Part shown: piece after piece, positions 33,105-40,952 of the stretch
Numbering within the stretch: the stretch's first letter is position 1
Layout of the letters: each line of letters opens with the position of its first letter
Assembly: GCA_022340585.1 (NCBI GenBank)
Contig: JAJDNS010000130.1
Coordinates: 1 to 59,673, forward strand
From: Acidobacteriota bacterium
Lineage (GTDB): Bacteria > Acidobacteriota > Vicinamibacteria > Fen-336
Reading direction: 5' to 3'
Length of the DNA stretch: 59,673 bases
The notes under the pieces: model-generated
The model's input: the letters and a program-made list of their open reading frames with translations, nothing else
Told to the model about the DNA's origin: nothing
The model's database searches: none
Program-made: the position numbers and the translations under genes

Positions 33105-33641
33105 CTAGGGGGCCACGGTGAAGACGCGGGCGGTGGTGTTGTTGGCCTCGTCGGACTCGGCCACGTCGTCCAGGTCGTCGGCCCAGCCCGTCACCTGGTA
33201 GTTCTGGGCCACGCTCAGCGTCACCTTCCGCGTGAACCGGTACTCCTCGTCGGGGTCCAGAGCCGGCACACCGACCACCGGGGGATAGGTCTCGCCGCCC
33301 ACCTTGAACCGCAGGCTCGACGCCGTCGCCGGGGCGTCTCCGACGTTCTTGACGAAGACCCAGAAGGTGATCTCGTCGCCCGCCTTCGGGGCTCCCGGCG
33401 AGAAGTTGATGTTGGACACGATCAGGTCGGGCTGCCCCAGGAGGGTCGCGGGCAGCGGCTCGATGGCGGGAATGATCTGGGGCTGCACCTCGGCCGGGGG
33501 CTCGGGCTCGGGCATCGGCGTGGGCCCGGTGACCGCGTCGCTCGAGCAGCCGACGCCGAGGGTCATCGCCACGATCGCCAGGGTGGCGAGGGCAGCGAGG
33601 CGGCCGGTGTACGAGAAGGGCTTGATCTCAAAGTGCGTCAT
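33105..33641 (-). CDS. CARDB-domain lipoprotein
   Basis: The protein has 178 residues from the ATG at 33641, chosen because GGAGGATGGAACC precedes it and the signal follows directly. Its lipoprotein signal ends LGVGC (Cys near 32). A Pro/Glu-rich spacer leads to one CARDB (immunoglobulin-like adhesion) domain (about 70-178: DLIVSNINFSPGAPKAGDEITFWVFVKNVG ... DEANN, shown by its first and last blocks). CARDB domains mediate surface binding, often to polysaccharide or protein. It is the only gene on the left side of the 399-bp control region. Confidence 0.85.
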   Translation of the reverse strand: MTHFEIKPFSYTGRLAALATLAIVAMTLGVGCSSDAVTGPTPMPEPEPPAEVQPQIIPAIEPLPATLLGQPDLIVSNINFSPGAPKAGDEITFWVFVKNVGDAPATASSLRFKVGGETYPPVVGVPALDPDEEYRFTRKVTLSVAQNYQVTGWADDLDDVAESDEANNTTARVFTVAP

Positions 33642-33826
33642 GGTTCCATCCTCCGTCTGGTGAGGCCGGCCACGGAGGGTTGACGCTGGCCTCTCGTCTC
33701 TGCCTGTCTCGCGCCTGACTGGTGTCGAGCCCGCGCATCTTGCCGGTACATACGGCGGGGGAGAAGCGCGGAGTCGTGAGAACGCACACACACCGGGGCC
33801 CGGAAGGCGCGTCCGGCACCGGCTTC

Positions 33827-33840
33827 GTGACCCACGTCAC
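33827..33840. promoter_or_regulatory. CRP/FNR-like site 1
   Basis: GTGACCCACGTCAC fits the GTGA-N6-TCAC core of CRP-family operators. Its centre (33833.5) is 74 bp from the centre of site 2, close to seven helical turns, so proteins on both sites would face the same side of the DNA. Confidence 0.45.
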
Positions 33841-33898
33841 CCGACCGCCGGTCGCATCCGGCCGAGTCCACGTCCTTGGTGGCGACGTGAGCTCCGGA

Positions 33899-33916
33899 AC
33901 GTGACGGATCTCACGT
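33899..33916. promoter_or_regulatory. CRP/FNR-like site 2
   Basis: ACGTGACGGATCTCACGT is a perfect 6-bp dyad around N6 containing GTGA-N6-TCAC. It lies about 120 bp upstream of the inferred radical SAM transcription start. The matching regulator would be a CRP/FNR-family protein encoded elsewhere. Confidence 0.5.
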
Positions 33917-34016
33917 CCTGCATCAAGCACGAGCGAGGCCGCGAGGCCAGGCACCGTGGTGCCCGCGCGCCGCAGGTATTGCAGAACTGTGACACGGCGG
34001 GGTCGGCTTCGAGTGG

Positions 34017-34022
34017 TAGGCT
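34017..34022 (+). promoter_or_regulatory. Possible -10 of the radical SAM gene
   Basis: TAGGCT, preceded by TGG (extended -10), lies 18 nt before the ATG at 34041. No good -35 is present, which would fit activator-dependent transcription from the CRP-like sites. Confidence 0.35.
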
Positions 34023-34040
34023 GCGGCCGACCTCGAGCCC

Positions 34041-35744
34041 ATGAGCACCCAGGCCTCTTCTCCTCGAACGTCGACCAGCGCCCCGGAGGAGCCCGCCGTT
34101 CACCCGCTGGGCTCGAGAGCGAAGGTGCTCCTCACCAGCGTCTTCGGACCCTACGCCCAGGACGACGATTACGGGAGCCGCGCCATCAACCCGATGGAGC
34201 TCTACCAGAACCAGGTCACCCGCGAGCAGGGCCCGTTCTCGCTGAGGTTGTTCCACCGCTCCTGGGGCCTGATGCTGATCCAGCACAACATCGGCGCCCC
34301 CTCGACGCTTCTGGACTTCCCGACCCGCGAGCGCTTCGTGCGCGAGCTCGGAAGCCACCGGTACGACGTGGTGGGCATCTCCTCCATCATCGTGAACGTG
34401 GGGAAGGTCCGGGAGATGTGTCGCCTGGTGCGCGAGCACTCTCCAGGCTCGCGGATCGTGGTCGGCGGACACGTGGCGGCCATCCCGGAGATCGAGACGA
34501 TGGTGGACGCGGACCACATCGTGAGGGGCGACGGCGTGCGCTGGTTCCGCGAGTACCTGGGAGAGCCGACGGACCGGGCGGTCCACCACCCACCGATCCC
34601 GTCCTCGTTCTCCTTCCGGGTGATGGGGCTGCCCGCTCCCCGCGGGGGTGGTGACGCCTCGGCGACGATCATCCCGTCGGTGGGCTGCCCCATGGGGTGC
34701 AACTTCTGCACCACCTCGGCCTTCTTCGGAGGGAAGGGGAAGGTCGTCAACTTCTTCGAGACCGGCGCGGAGCTCTTCGAGATCATGTGCCGCTCCGAAG
34801 CCAGCCTCGGCGTCGCGTCCTTCTTCATCATGGACGAGAACTTCCTTCTCCAGCGGAAGCGCGCCCTCGAGCTTCTGGACCTGATGAAGGCCCACGGCAA
34901 GTCCTGGGCCCTGTACGTCTTTTCCTCGGCCAACGCCCTGGCAAAGTACACCACGCGCGAGCTCGTGGAGCTGGGAGTCAACTGGGTCTGGCTCGGCCTC
35001 GAGTCGGCCCAGAGCTCCTACGGCAAGCTCCGCGGCGCCGACACCCGGGCCTTGACGAGGGAGCTTCAGGAGCACGGGATCCACGTCCTCGGCTCCACCA
35101 TCATCGGCCTGGAGCACCACACCCAAGAGAACGTCGAGGAGGAGATCGCCGACGCGGTGGCCCACGACGTGGACTGCCACCAGTTCATGCTGTACACCCC
35201 GGTGCCAGGGACGCCGCTGCACCGGGAGATGGCCGAGCAGGGCCGTCTCCTGGACGACGTGGACCTGGCCGACACCCACGGGCAGTACAAGCTCAACTTC
35301 CGTCACCCCGCGCTCAGCCGCGACGCCTCCAAGGAGCTTCTGGACGCGGCCTTCCGGCGCGACTACGAGAGCAACGGCCCCAGCCTCTACCGCATCGCGC
35401 GGACCATGCTGCAGGGTTGGCGGCGGTATCGGAACGACCCCGACTCTCGTGTCCGGGACCGGGTCGCGAGGACCGCGGGCCAGCTCCGCACCGTCCACGG
35501 GGCCACCCTCTGGGCCATGGAGCGGTACCTGCGTCGGGCCAACCGTGACGTGAGCGACCGGATTCGCGCCCTGCGCCTCGAGGTGCGGCGCGAGCTGGGG
35601 GGCCTGTCGTGGCTCGTCCCCAGCCTGCTGGGGCCGCTCCTGCTGTGGACGTCCCGGCGCGAGGAGCGCCGGCATCCCCGGGGCCGGCCTCTCGAGCCCC
35701 GGACCTTCGTCGAGCGGCGGAACTGGCCCGAGCCCACCGCCTGA
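34041..35744 (+). CDS. Radical SAM protein with B12-binding-like N-terminal domain
   Basis: The 567-residue protein has a Rossmann-like, cobalamin-binding-type domain at about 28-180 (DVVGISSIIVNVGKVREM, GSRIVVGGHVA) that lacks the DxHxxG cobalt-ligand motif. The radical SAM barrel is at about 210-430, with the cluster motif CPMGCNFC (CX3CX2C) near residue 215 and GLE/STIIGLEHHT strands. A basic helical C-terminus (430-567) ends near a hydrophobic segment (LSWLVPSLLGPLLLW) that could associate with membrane. Such proteins modify lipids, tetrapyrroles or peptides; the substrate is not evident. The next gene follows after 12 bp. Confidence 0.85.
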   Translation: MSTQASSPRTSTSAPEEPAVHPLGSRAKVLLTSVFGPYAQDDDYGSRAINPMELYQNQVTREQGPFSLRLFHRSWGLMLIQHNIGAPSTLLDFPTRERFVRELGSHRYDVVGISSIIVNVGKVREMCRLVREHSPGSRIVVGGHVAAIPEIETMVDADHIVRGDGVRWFREYLGEPTDRAVHHPPIPSSFSFRVMGLPAPRGGGDASATIIPSVGCPMGCNFCTTSAFFGGKGKVVNFFETGAELFEIMCRSEASLGVASFFIMDENFLLQRKRALELLDLMKAHGKSWALYVFSSANALAKYTTRELVELGVNWVWLGLESAQSSYGKLRGADTRALTRELQEHGIHVLGSTIIGLEHHTQENVEEEIADAVAHDVDCHQFMLYTPVPGTPLHREMAEQGRLLDDVDLADTHGQYKLNFRHPALSRDASKELLDAAFRRDYESNGPSLYRIARTMLQGWRRYRNDPDSRVRDRVARTAGQLRTVHGATLWAMERYLRRANRDVSDRIRALRLEVRRELGGLSWLVPSLLGPLLLWTSRREERRHPRGRPLEPRTFVERRNWPEPTA

Positions 35745-35750
35745 TACGGT
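35745..35750 (+). promoter_or_regulatory. -10-like element of the pyruvate kinase-like gene (leaderless)
   Basis: TACGGT begins directly after the radical SAM stop codon and ends 6 nt before the ATG at 35757, the recurrent leaderless spacing. It matches only the TAnnnT frame of the consensus. The gap AGGGCG might instead act as a weak ribosome site. Confidence 0.35.
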
Positions 35751-35756
35751 AGGGCG

Positions 35757-36758
35757 ATGAGGATCGCCATCGTCGTGACCCTCGGCCCGGCTTCGGCCAG
35801 CCCCGCGGCGGTCGCCGCCCTCCGGGACGCCGGGGCCGACGCGGTGCGCCTCAATGGATCCCACCTCGACGCCGAGGGATTGCGCCGATTCGTCACCTGG
35901 GCAGCGCAAGGGGGCTTCGAGAGCGCCCGGATCGTCCTCGATCTCCAGGGAGGCAAGACGCGCATCGACGGCCTGGGGCCTCCGGCGGAGGTGGACGAGG
36001 GACGTGACGTCCTCCTGATGTCTGCCTCCCGGACCGGGCCCCGGAGACCCGAGCTCGTGCTTCCCGTGGATCGGCCCGAGTTCGTCGAGGCGCTCGAGCC
36101 GGGGGACACGGTCCGGGTCGACGACGGCCGCGTGGGCCTGCAGATCATCGAGAGCACCGGCACCACGGTCAGGGCCCGCGTGCTGGGAGCCGGCCAGATC
36201 TCCGACCGGAAGGGTCTCGCCCTCGTGGGACGGGAGGTGGGGCTGCCTCCCCGCCTCCTCGACGCCGACCGGAAGCTCATCCAGGTCGCCCTCGAGCTCG
36301 GGATCGGGACCCTGGCCGTCTCCTACGCGGCGGTGCCGGGAATCCTCCCGGCGACCCGCGAGGCCGCGGTCCCGGGCGGAGGGGCGGTCGCCCCGGCGCT
36401 GGTGGCGAAGCTCGAGCAGCCCGAGGCTCTCGATCGGATCGGTGACATCCTGGCGAACTCCGATGGCGTGTGGCTCTGCCGGGGGGATCTCGGCGCCGAG
36501 GTGGGGCTCGCTGCGCTCCCGTCGCTTCAGCGGCGCCTCCTCGGCGCCACCCTCGGACGCGCGACGGTCCTGGTGGCGGGCCAGGTCCTCCACCACATGA
36601 CCGTGAGCCCCCGGCCCACTCGCTCCGAGGCCTGCCACGTCGGCGACCTCGTCGCCCAGGGAGTCGCTGGCTTCGTCCTCTCCGACGAGACCGCCACCGG
36701 CCCCCACGGCCCCGAGGCCGTCCGGGCCCTGCGCCGGATCGCGGACGACGGACGATGA
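35757..36758 (+). CDS. Divergent, truncated pyruvate kinase-like protein
   Basis: The 333 residues follow the pyruvate kinase A and B domains in order: VVTLGPAS, VRLNGSHLD (family RLNFSHG), DLQGGKTRI (DLQGPKIR), VDDGRVGLQI, AKLEQPEAL (K-x-E of the active site), SDGVWLCRGDLGAEVG (RGDLG) and PRPTRSEACHVGDLVAQGVAGFVLSDETA. Main catalytic Lys, Glu and Asp positions are kept, but several signature residues differ. The regulatory C domain (about 130 residues) is missing. It may be a minimal, unregulated kinase or a paralogue acting on another enol phosphate. Follows the radical SAM gene by 12 bp. Confidence 0.82.
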   Translation: MRIAIVVTLGPASASPAAVAALRDAGADAVRLNGSHLDAEGLRRFVTWAAQGGFESARIVLDLQGGKTRIDGLGPPAEVDEGRDVLLMSASRTGPRRPELVLPVDRPEFVEALEPGDTVRVDDGRVGLQIIESTGTTVRARVLGAGQISDRKGLALVGREVGLPPRLLDADRKLIQVALELGIGTLAVSYAAVPGILPATREAAVPGGGAVAPALVAKLEQPEALDRIGDILANSDGVWLCRGDLGAEVGLAALPSLQRRLLGATLGRATVLVAGQVLHHMTVSPRPTRSEACHVGDLVAQGVAGFVLSDETATGPHGPEAVRALRRIADDGR

Positions 36759-36828
36759 GCTCTCACGGGTTGCGGGAGGGCGCCACGGCGAACTTGAGGG
36801 CCACCGCGCAGTGATAGAGCATGGTGTT

Positions 36829-36847
36829 GATCCGTACCGAACGGATC
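36829..36847. promoter_or_regulatory. Palindrome upstream of the methyltransferase gene
   Basis: GATCCGT-N5-ACGGATC is a perfect 7-bp dyad. A weak -35 (TTGCTC, 36853-36858) and -10-like TACCGA (36875-36880) follow, placing the dyad near -50, an activator-type position. No regulator gene is adjacent. Confidence 0.4.
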
Positions 36848-36892
36848 TCACGTTGCTCTTCTCTCCGCAGTTGCTACCGATGGAGACGATCG

Positions 36893-37723
36893 ATGCCGAC
36901 CGATCCGACGAATGACTATCGCTTCGGCTACAGCCAGGACGAGCTGAAGCGGCTGGGGGACCAGCACCGCGTCTGGGCCGCGGACAACCGACGGTTCCTC
37001 TCTCGGGCCGCCTTCGGCGAGGGCGCGACCGTGGTCGACCTCGGCTGTGGTCCCGGATACACCACACTGGATCTGGCGCGCGCGGTGGGGCCGGAAGGGC
37101 GGGTCATCGCCGTCGATCGAGACGGCGAACGATCGCTCTCGCTGCTGAGAGAACGCGCGGAGGAGGCCGGCTTCTCGAACGTCGAGACGCGAGTCGCCGA
37201 GCTGGAGGTCTTTGATCTGCCGCAGGCGAGCGTTGACGGAGTGTACGGTCGGTGGGTGCTCATGTACCTACCCGAGAGAGCTGTCGCGCCACTGATCGAA
37301 CGCGTGGCAGGATGGCTCAAGCCGAGCGCCGTCTGTGCCCTGGCCGAGCTCTGCAATTACCGCCACATCCACATCCACCCGCCGAGCGCGCATCTGCCAG
37401 CGATCGCTGAGGCCCTCATGCGGGCGGTCGCCGGTGACCGAGGCTGCAACCCGGAGATAGGGAACCTGCTCCCCGGGCTGCTCCACCGCTCCGGCCTGCG
37501 CGTCGAGCTCCATGTCTCCACGAAGGCCGTCCGGGCCACAACCCCGGAATGGCTCTGGCCGGACGTCCTCTTCCGGGATCACCTGCCCGCGCTGGTGGAC
37601 GAAGGCCTCCTCTCTCGTGAGATGCTCGACGCATTCCTTGCCGAATGGAACGAGCGGTCACGGGATCCCGGTGCCGTGTTCTTTGGTTCACCCATGATGG
37701 AAGTGGTGGGGAGGCGCCCATGA
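36893..37723 (+). CDS. Class I SAM-dependent methyltransferase
   Basis: The 276-residue protein has motif I VVDLGCGPGYTTLDLA (about 44-60), an acidic end of beta-2 (VIAVDRDGE) and a motif-IV-like VDGVYGRWVLMYLP. The start at 36893 has GGAGACG upstream and begins the homologous region; the longer ORF from 36821 runs through the palindrome. The gene is visibly lower in GC and uses AT-ending codons more often than its neighbours, a hint of recent transfer. The substrate is unknown; small-molecule type. The stop overlaps a 27-codon ORF (ATGA). Confidence 0.87.
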   Translation: MPTDPTNDYRFGYSQDELKRLGDQHRVWAADNRRFLSRAAFGEGATVVDLGCGPGYTTLDLARAVGPEGRVIAVDRDGERSLSLLRERAEEAGFSNVETRVAELEVFDLPQASVDGVYGRWVLMYLPERAVAPLIERVAGWLKPSAVCALAELCNYRHIHIHPPSAHLPAIAEALMRAVAGDRGCNPEIGNLLPGLLHRSGLRVELHVSTKAVRATTPEWLWPDVLFRDHLPALVDEGLLSREMLDAFLAEWNERSRDPGAVFFGSPMMEVVGRRP

Positions 37724-37803
37724 AGGCCTTGATCCTCGGGGCCGGACCGATTCACGTCCCGCGGCCACAACGGGGCACGGACCGACGGGAGGTGTCCCCA
37801 TGA
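37720..37803 (+). CDS. 27-residue ORF linking two genes by ATGA overlaps
   Basis: ATG at 37720 overlaps the methyltransferase stop and TGA at 37801-37803 overlaps the next start at 37800. GGGGAGGCG precedes it, and the next gene's ribosome site (GGGAGGTG) lies inside it. It begins MKALILGAGP, like the first strand and glycine turn of a Rossmann enzyme, then turns into Arg/Pro-rich sequence. Either it is a deletion remnant of a dehydrogenase/epimerase or a true coupling peptide. The overlaps on both sides favour translation. Confidence 0.5.
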   Translation: MKALILGAGPIHVPRPQRGTDRREVSP

Positions 37804-38657
37804 CGCGCGTTCTCGTCGCCGGGGCCACCGGCTACCTGGGCGGTTTCGTCGCCCGAGAGCTCAAGGCCCGAGGCCACTTCGTTCGGGCCCTGGCCCGCTC
37901 CCCGGCAAAGTTGGAGTCCGTGAAGGATTCTCTGGACGAGGTCACCGAGGCCCAGGTGACTCAACCCGGGACACTCGAGCATATCTGCAGCGGCATGGAC
38001 GGCGTCTTCTCGTCCATCGGAATCACGAGGCAGAGAGACGGGCTGACCTTCCGCGACGTCGACTACCAGGGGAACAAGAACCTCCTCGACGCCGCTCTTC
38101 GGGCCGGTGTCGGGAGATTCGTCTACGTGTCGGCCTTCAACGGGCCGCGGCTGCGCCATCTCGAAATCGTGGACGCCCACGAGGCCTTCGTCGACGAGTT
38201 GAAGGCGTCGGGCATCGAATACGCGGTCATGCGGCCCACCGGATACTTCTCGGACATGGGCGAGTTCTTCGAGATGGCCCGGAACGGCCGGATCTGGCTC
38301 ATCGGCTCCGGCGAGAATCGCGTGAACCCGATCCACGGCGCGGATCTGGCGGTGCGCTGCGCCGACGCCATCGAAGGAGACCTGCGGGAGATCGACCTCG
38401 GCGGCCCCGAGACCCTGAGCTGGAACCAGGTGGCCGCCCTGGCCTTCGCCGTCCTCGACCGGCCGGCTCGGGTCACACGGGCACCGGAGTGGCTGGTCTG
38501 GGCGGTGGTGCGCCTCGTGCGCCTCTTCAATCGGCACCAGGGGGAGCTGCTGGCGTTCTTCACGACCATGGCCACCACCGACGTGGTGGCCCCGCCCACG
38601 GGCGCCCGCACCCTGGGGGCGTACTTCCAGGAGCTGAAGGGAAAGGAGAGGGCATGA
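37800..38657 (+). CDS. NmrA/SDR-type NAD(P)-binding protein
   Basis: The 285-residue atypical short-chain dehydrogenase has GATGYLGG at 8-15 and a typical NmrA-like order: VDYQGNKNLLDAALRAGVGRFVYVSAF, then VMRPTGYFSDM and INPIHGADLAVRC-type substrate region (about 175-200). It lacks the YxxxK dyad, so a redox-sensing or NAD(P)-binding role is as likely as catalysis. A hydrophobic helix near 240-258 could touch the membrane. Part of a chain of ATGA-coupled ORFs. Confidence 0.85.
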   Translation: MTRVLVAGATGYLGGFVARELKARGHFVRALARSPAKLESVKDSLDEVTEAQVTQPGTLEHICSGMDGVFSSIGITRQRDGLTFRDVDYQGNKNLLDAALRAGVGRFVYVSAFNGPRLRHLEIVDAHEAFVDELKASGIEYAVMRPTGYFSDMGEFFEMARNGRIWLIGSGENRVNPIHGADLAVRCADAIEGDLREIDLGGPETLSWNQVAALAFAVLDRPARVTRAPEWLVWAVVRLVRLFNRHQGELLAFFTTMATTDVVAPPTGARTLGAYFQELKGKERA

Positions 38658-38797
38658 TGGACGATCATGCACCGGAGCTCGCGGCCCGCATCTCGGTCGA
38701 CGAGCAGACCTGCGCCGCGGCCACTGTGGGGTACCCGCGCGTCAGGCTGCACAGCGTGCCCCAGCGAGAGGCCCGGGCGCACTGGGTGTGGGGCTGA
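38654..38797 (+). CDS. 47-residue small protein coupled to the NmrA-like gene
   Basis: ATG at 38654 overlaps the upstream stop (ATGA) and has AAAGGAGAGG just upstream. The product (MMDDHAPELAARISVDEQTC at its start) has one Cys, no signal peptide or membrane segment, and an Arg/His/Trp-rich tail. No family is recognised. The ribosome site and overlap argue that it is translated; short length keeps confidence low. Confidence 0.45.
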   Translation: MMDDHAPELAARISVDEQTCAAATVGYPRVRLHSVPQREARAHWVWG

Positions 38798-38823
38798 TCC
38801 CCGGGGACGGGCCGGTGCGAGGC

Positions 38824-39753
38824 CTACCCGACGAGGGCCGCGGTGGTCGCCTTCATGCTCTCGAGGCCCCGCGCGGCGAGGGTCGCGGCGTCGAGGCGAT
38901 TCCAGTAGCCCTCGTTGAAGAGCTCGAGGGAGAGGACCGGAGAGCACCCGTTGTCCCGCAACGTCTCCAGGATCCTGGCGAGCGGCGCGATCCCCTCGCC
39001 GGGCAGGACCCGGTCCTTGTCGGCAATCTGCTCCCGCGGGATCGCGGGGTAGTCGTTCAGGTGGAACACCTGGAGGGCGTGGGGGCTGAGCTGGCGGAGG
39101 CCCTCGAAGCCCGAGCCGCCCTTGTACAGGTGGTAGACGTCGGGCAGGAGGCAGGCGTCGGGGTGGCCGGACTCGATCGCCACGTAGGTGGACTCGGAGA
39201 GACGGGACAGGTTCCTCGCGAAGCCCCAGACCTCCAGCTGGGGGACGACCCCGATCTCCCTACCTGCCTCGAGGAGCGCTCGGTAACGGTCGGCGATTGC
39301 GTCGAGGTCCAGTCCCGGGCCGCGAACCGCTCCCGCCGGAGGGGCGGCGATCCGGGTTCCGCCGATCCGTGACACGAGCTCCATGTCCCGGCGGGCCTGC
39401 TCGAGCCCTGCCGCGCGCTGAGCAGGGTCTTCAGCGATCCACTCCGCGAAGCCGATGGCGCTCTCGACGGTGAGGCCGAGGTCGGCGATCCGCCTCCTCA
39501 GCTCGTCCGGCGACCCTCCGGACGCCACGAAACGCTCGAGGTCGGCGATCCAGGGCTCGATGCCGTCGTAGCCGGCCCGTCCCGCGATCTCCGCCTGCTC
39601 GACCACTCCGAGCTCATACCCGCGCAGGAGCCCGGTGTTCAGGCAGTACCGGAAGGGGGCAGCCTCCAACGTCCGGAGGTCGAGGGCGAGGGCCGCCCCG
39701 ACGGCGGCCGCTCCGCCGGTGAGAACCCGGCGTCTCGAGATCGTGGGTGTCAT
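38824..39753 (-). CDS. Tat-exported sugar isomerase/epimerase-like TIM barrel
   Basis: The 309-residue protein has a twin-arginine signal (SRRRVLTGGAAAVGAALAL, cleaved near 32) followed by an AP-endonuclease-2/xylose-isomerase-type barrel: YDGIEPWIADLERF, IGFAEWI, VPQLEVWGF (metal Glu), LLPDVYHLYKGG (metal Asp/His), VFHLNDYP and LSLELFNEGYW (metal Glu). The metal ligands look complete, so it should be an active metal-dependent isomerase, epimerase or 2-keto-sugar enzyme in the periplasm. It follows the second permease by 29 bp with AGGAG at a 7-nt spacing, so it is the last gene of the efflux operon, an odd partner. Confidence 0.85.
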   Translation of the reverse strand: MTPTISRRRVLTGGAAAVGAALALDLRTLEAAPFRYCLNTGLLRGYELGVVEQAEIAGRAGYDGIEPWIADLERFVASGGSPDELRRRIADLGLTVESAIGFAEWIAEDPAQRAAGLEQARRDMELVSRIGGTRIAAPPAGAVRGPGLDLDAIADRYRALLEAGREIGVVPQLEVWGFARNLSRLSESTYVAIESGHPDACLLPDVYHLYKGGSGFEGLRQLSPHALQVFHLNDYPAIPREQIADKDRVLPGEGIAPLARILETLRDNGCSPVLSLELFNEGYWNRLDAATLAARGLESMKATTAALVG

Positions 39754-39782
39754 GCCGTGCTCCTGACGTTCGCGGCGCGGCC

Positions 39783-40952
39783 TCAGGCCTCCCGCAGGGC
39801 GGTGGTGATGGGGAGCCGTGCCCCCCGCAGGGCCGGGAGCAGGCCCCCGATGATGCCCATGACCACCGCGAAGACGAGCCCGATGGCGATGATCTCCGGG
39901 GTGATCCGGAAGGAGAACGCGATCTCGCTGAAGCTCTGGGTCTGCCCGGTGGCGGTGGAGAAGCCGTTCATGGGAAAGGCGAGGAGACAGCCGATCACCC
40001 CGCCGACGAACGACAGGAGCACCGACTCGATCAGGAACGAGATCAGGATCGACCGTCGCGAGAACCCTAGAGCACGGAGGGTCCCGATCTCCCGGGTCCG
40101 GGCGGCGACGATCGCGTACATGGTGTTCATGGCCCCGAAGACCGCCCCCACGCCCATGACGAACGCGACGAAGGTCGCGAGGCTCCGCAGGATCATGGCC
40201 AGCGAGCCCGCCTGCTCCTCGTAGTACTCGCGCTCCCCGAGCGCCTGGAGCTGCATCTGGGGCTGGTCTCGGATCCACCGGTCGAGCTCGGGGATGGCGG
40301 CAGGGTCCTTCATCCGGACCACGAGCGAGTTGCTGCCCGCACCCCGCTGGAAGATCGCCCCGAAGGTGTCGAAGTCCCCCCAGATCTCGCTCTCGAAGGC
40401 CCCGCCCTGGGACTCGAAGATCCCCACGATGTCGAAGCTCTTCTGCTGGTACTGGACGCGACCCCCGACTTCCATGCCCTCGATCCGCTGGACGAGCTTC
40501 TTCCCCACGATCACCTCGTCGAGGCCGGGGGTGAAGGACCGCCCTTCGACCACGTGGATCCCGCCTCGGACCTCGAAGGCCCGGGGGGTGACGGCGCGGA
40601 GGGTGATGTTCGCGGGCATCCCGTCGCTCAGCCGGTTGAGGCCGATGACCACCACCCACTCCCAGGAGGCCAGGGCGCGACCCTGGGAATCACGGGCGAT
40701 CCGCTCGTCCACGATGATCTTGTTGCGGTCGTCGAGAGGAACCGCCGACGTGAGCTCCGAGGCCGACCCCCGCTGGACGATCATGGCGTTGTCGGTGCGA
40801 CCGGTGGACCTCAGCGCCGCCTTGAAGCCCTCGGACATGGACATGAGGACCGCGAAGACCGCGACCACGAGGGCGATGCCGCCGACCGCGAGCAGGGTGA
40901 CCTGCCAGCGCACACGCACGTTGCGGACGTTGTAGGAGAGCGGAAGCGCCAT
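39783..40952 (-). CDS. ABC transporter permease (FtsX/MacB type), second copy
   Basis: The 389-residue protein has one TM segment near 20-42, a MacB-type periplasmic domain (about 45-265) and three C-terminal TM segments (about 270-380) with TREIGTLRALGFSRRSIL, the coupling segment of FtsX-like permeases. It begins at ATG 40952, which shares one base with the stop of the upstream permease (TGATG). It forms a heteromeric pair with that gene, as in LolCE or DevC-type exporters. Confidence 0.92.
   Translation of the reverse strand: MALPLSYNVRNVRVRWQVTLLAVGGIALVVAVFAVLMSMSEGFKAALRSTGRTDNAMIVQRGSASELTSAVPLDDRNKIIVDERIARDSQGRALASWEWVVVIGLNRLSDGMPANITLRAVTPRAFEVRGGIHVVEGRSFTPGLDEVIVGKKLVQRIEGMEVGGRVQYQQKSFDIVGIFESQGGAFESEIWGDFDTFGAIFQRGAGSNSLVVRMKDPAAIPELDRWIRDQPQMQLQALGEREYYEEQAGSLAMILRSLATFVAFVMGVGAVFGAMNTMYAIVAARTREIGTLRALGFSRRSILISFLIESVLLSFVGGVIGCLLAFPMNGFSTATGQTQSFSEIAFSFRITPEIIAIGLVFAVVMGIIGGLLPALRGARLPITTALREA

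Larger units (their letters stand above)
33642..34040. other. 399-bp intergenic control region
   Basis: The longest gene-free stretch in the window, between the divergent CARDB lipoprotein and radical SAM genes. No credible ORF with a ribosome site is present. It holds two dyads matching GTGA-N6-TCAC (33827-33840 and 33901-33914) and a possible -10 (34017-34022). The remainder is GC-rich without other clear signals. Confidence 0.6.

Noticed and set aside
33722..33904. 60-codon ORF inside the 399-bp control region
   Set aside because: No ribosome site, no domain, and it spans the CRP-like sites; probably non-coding.
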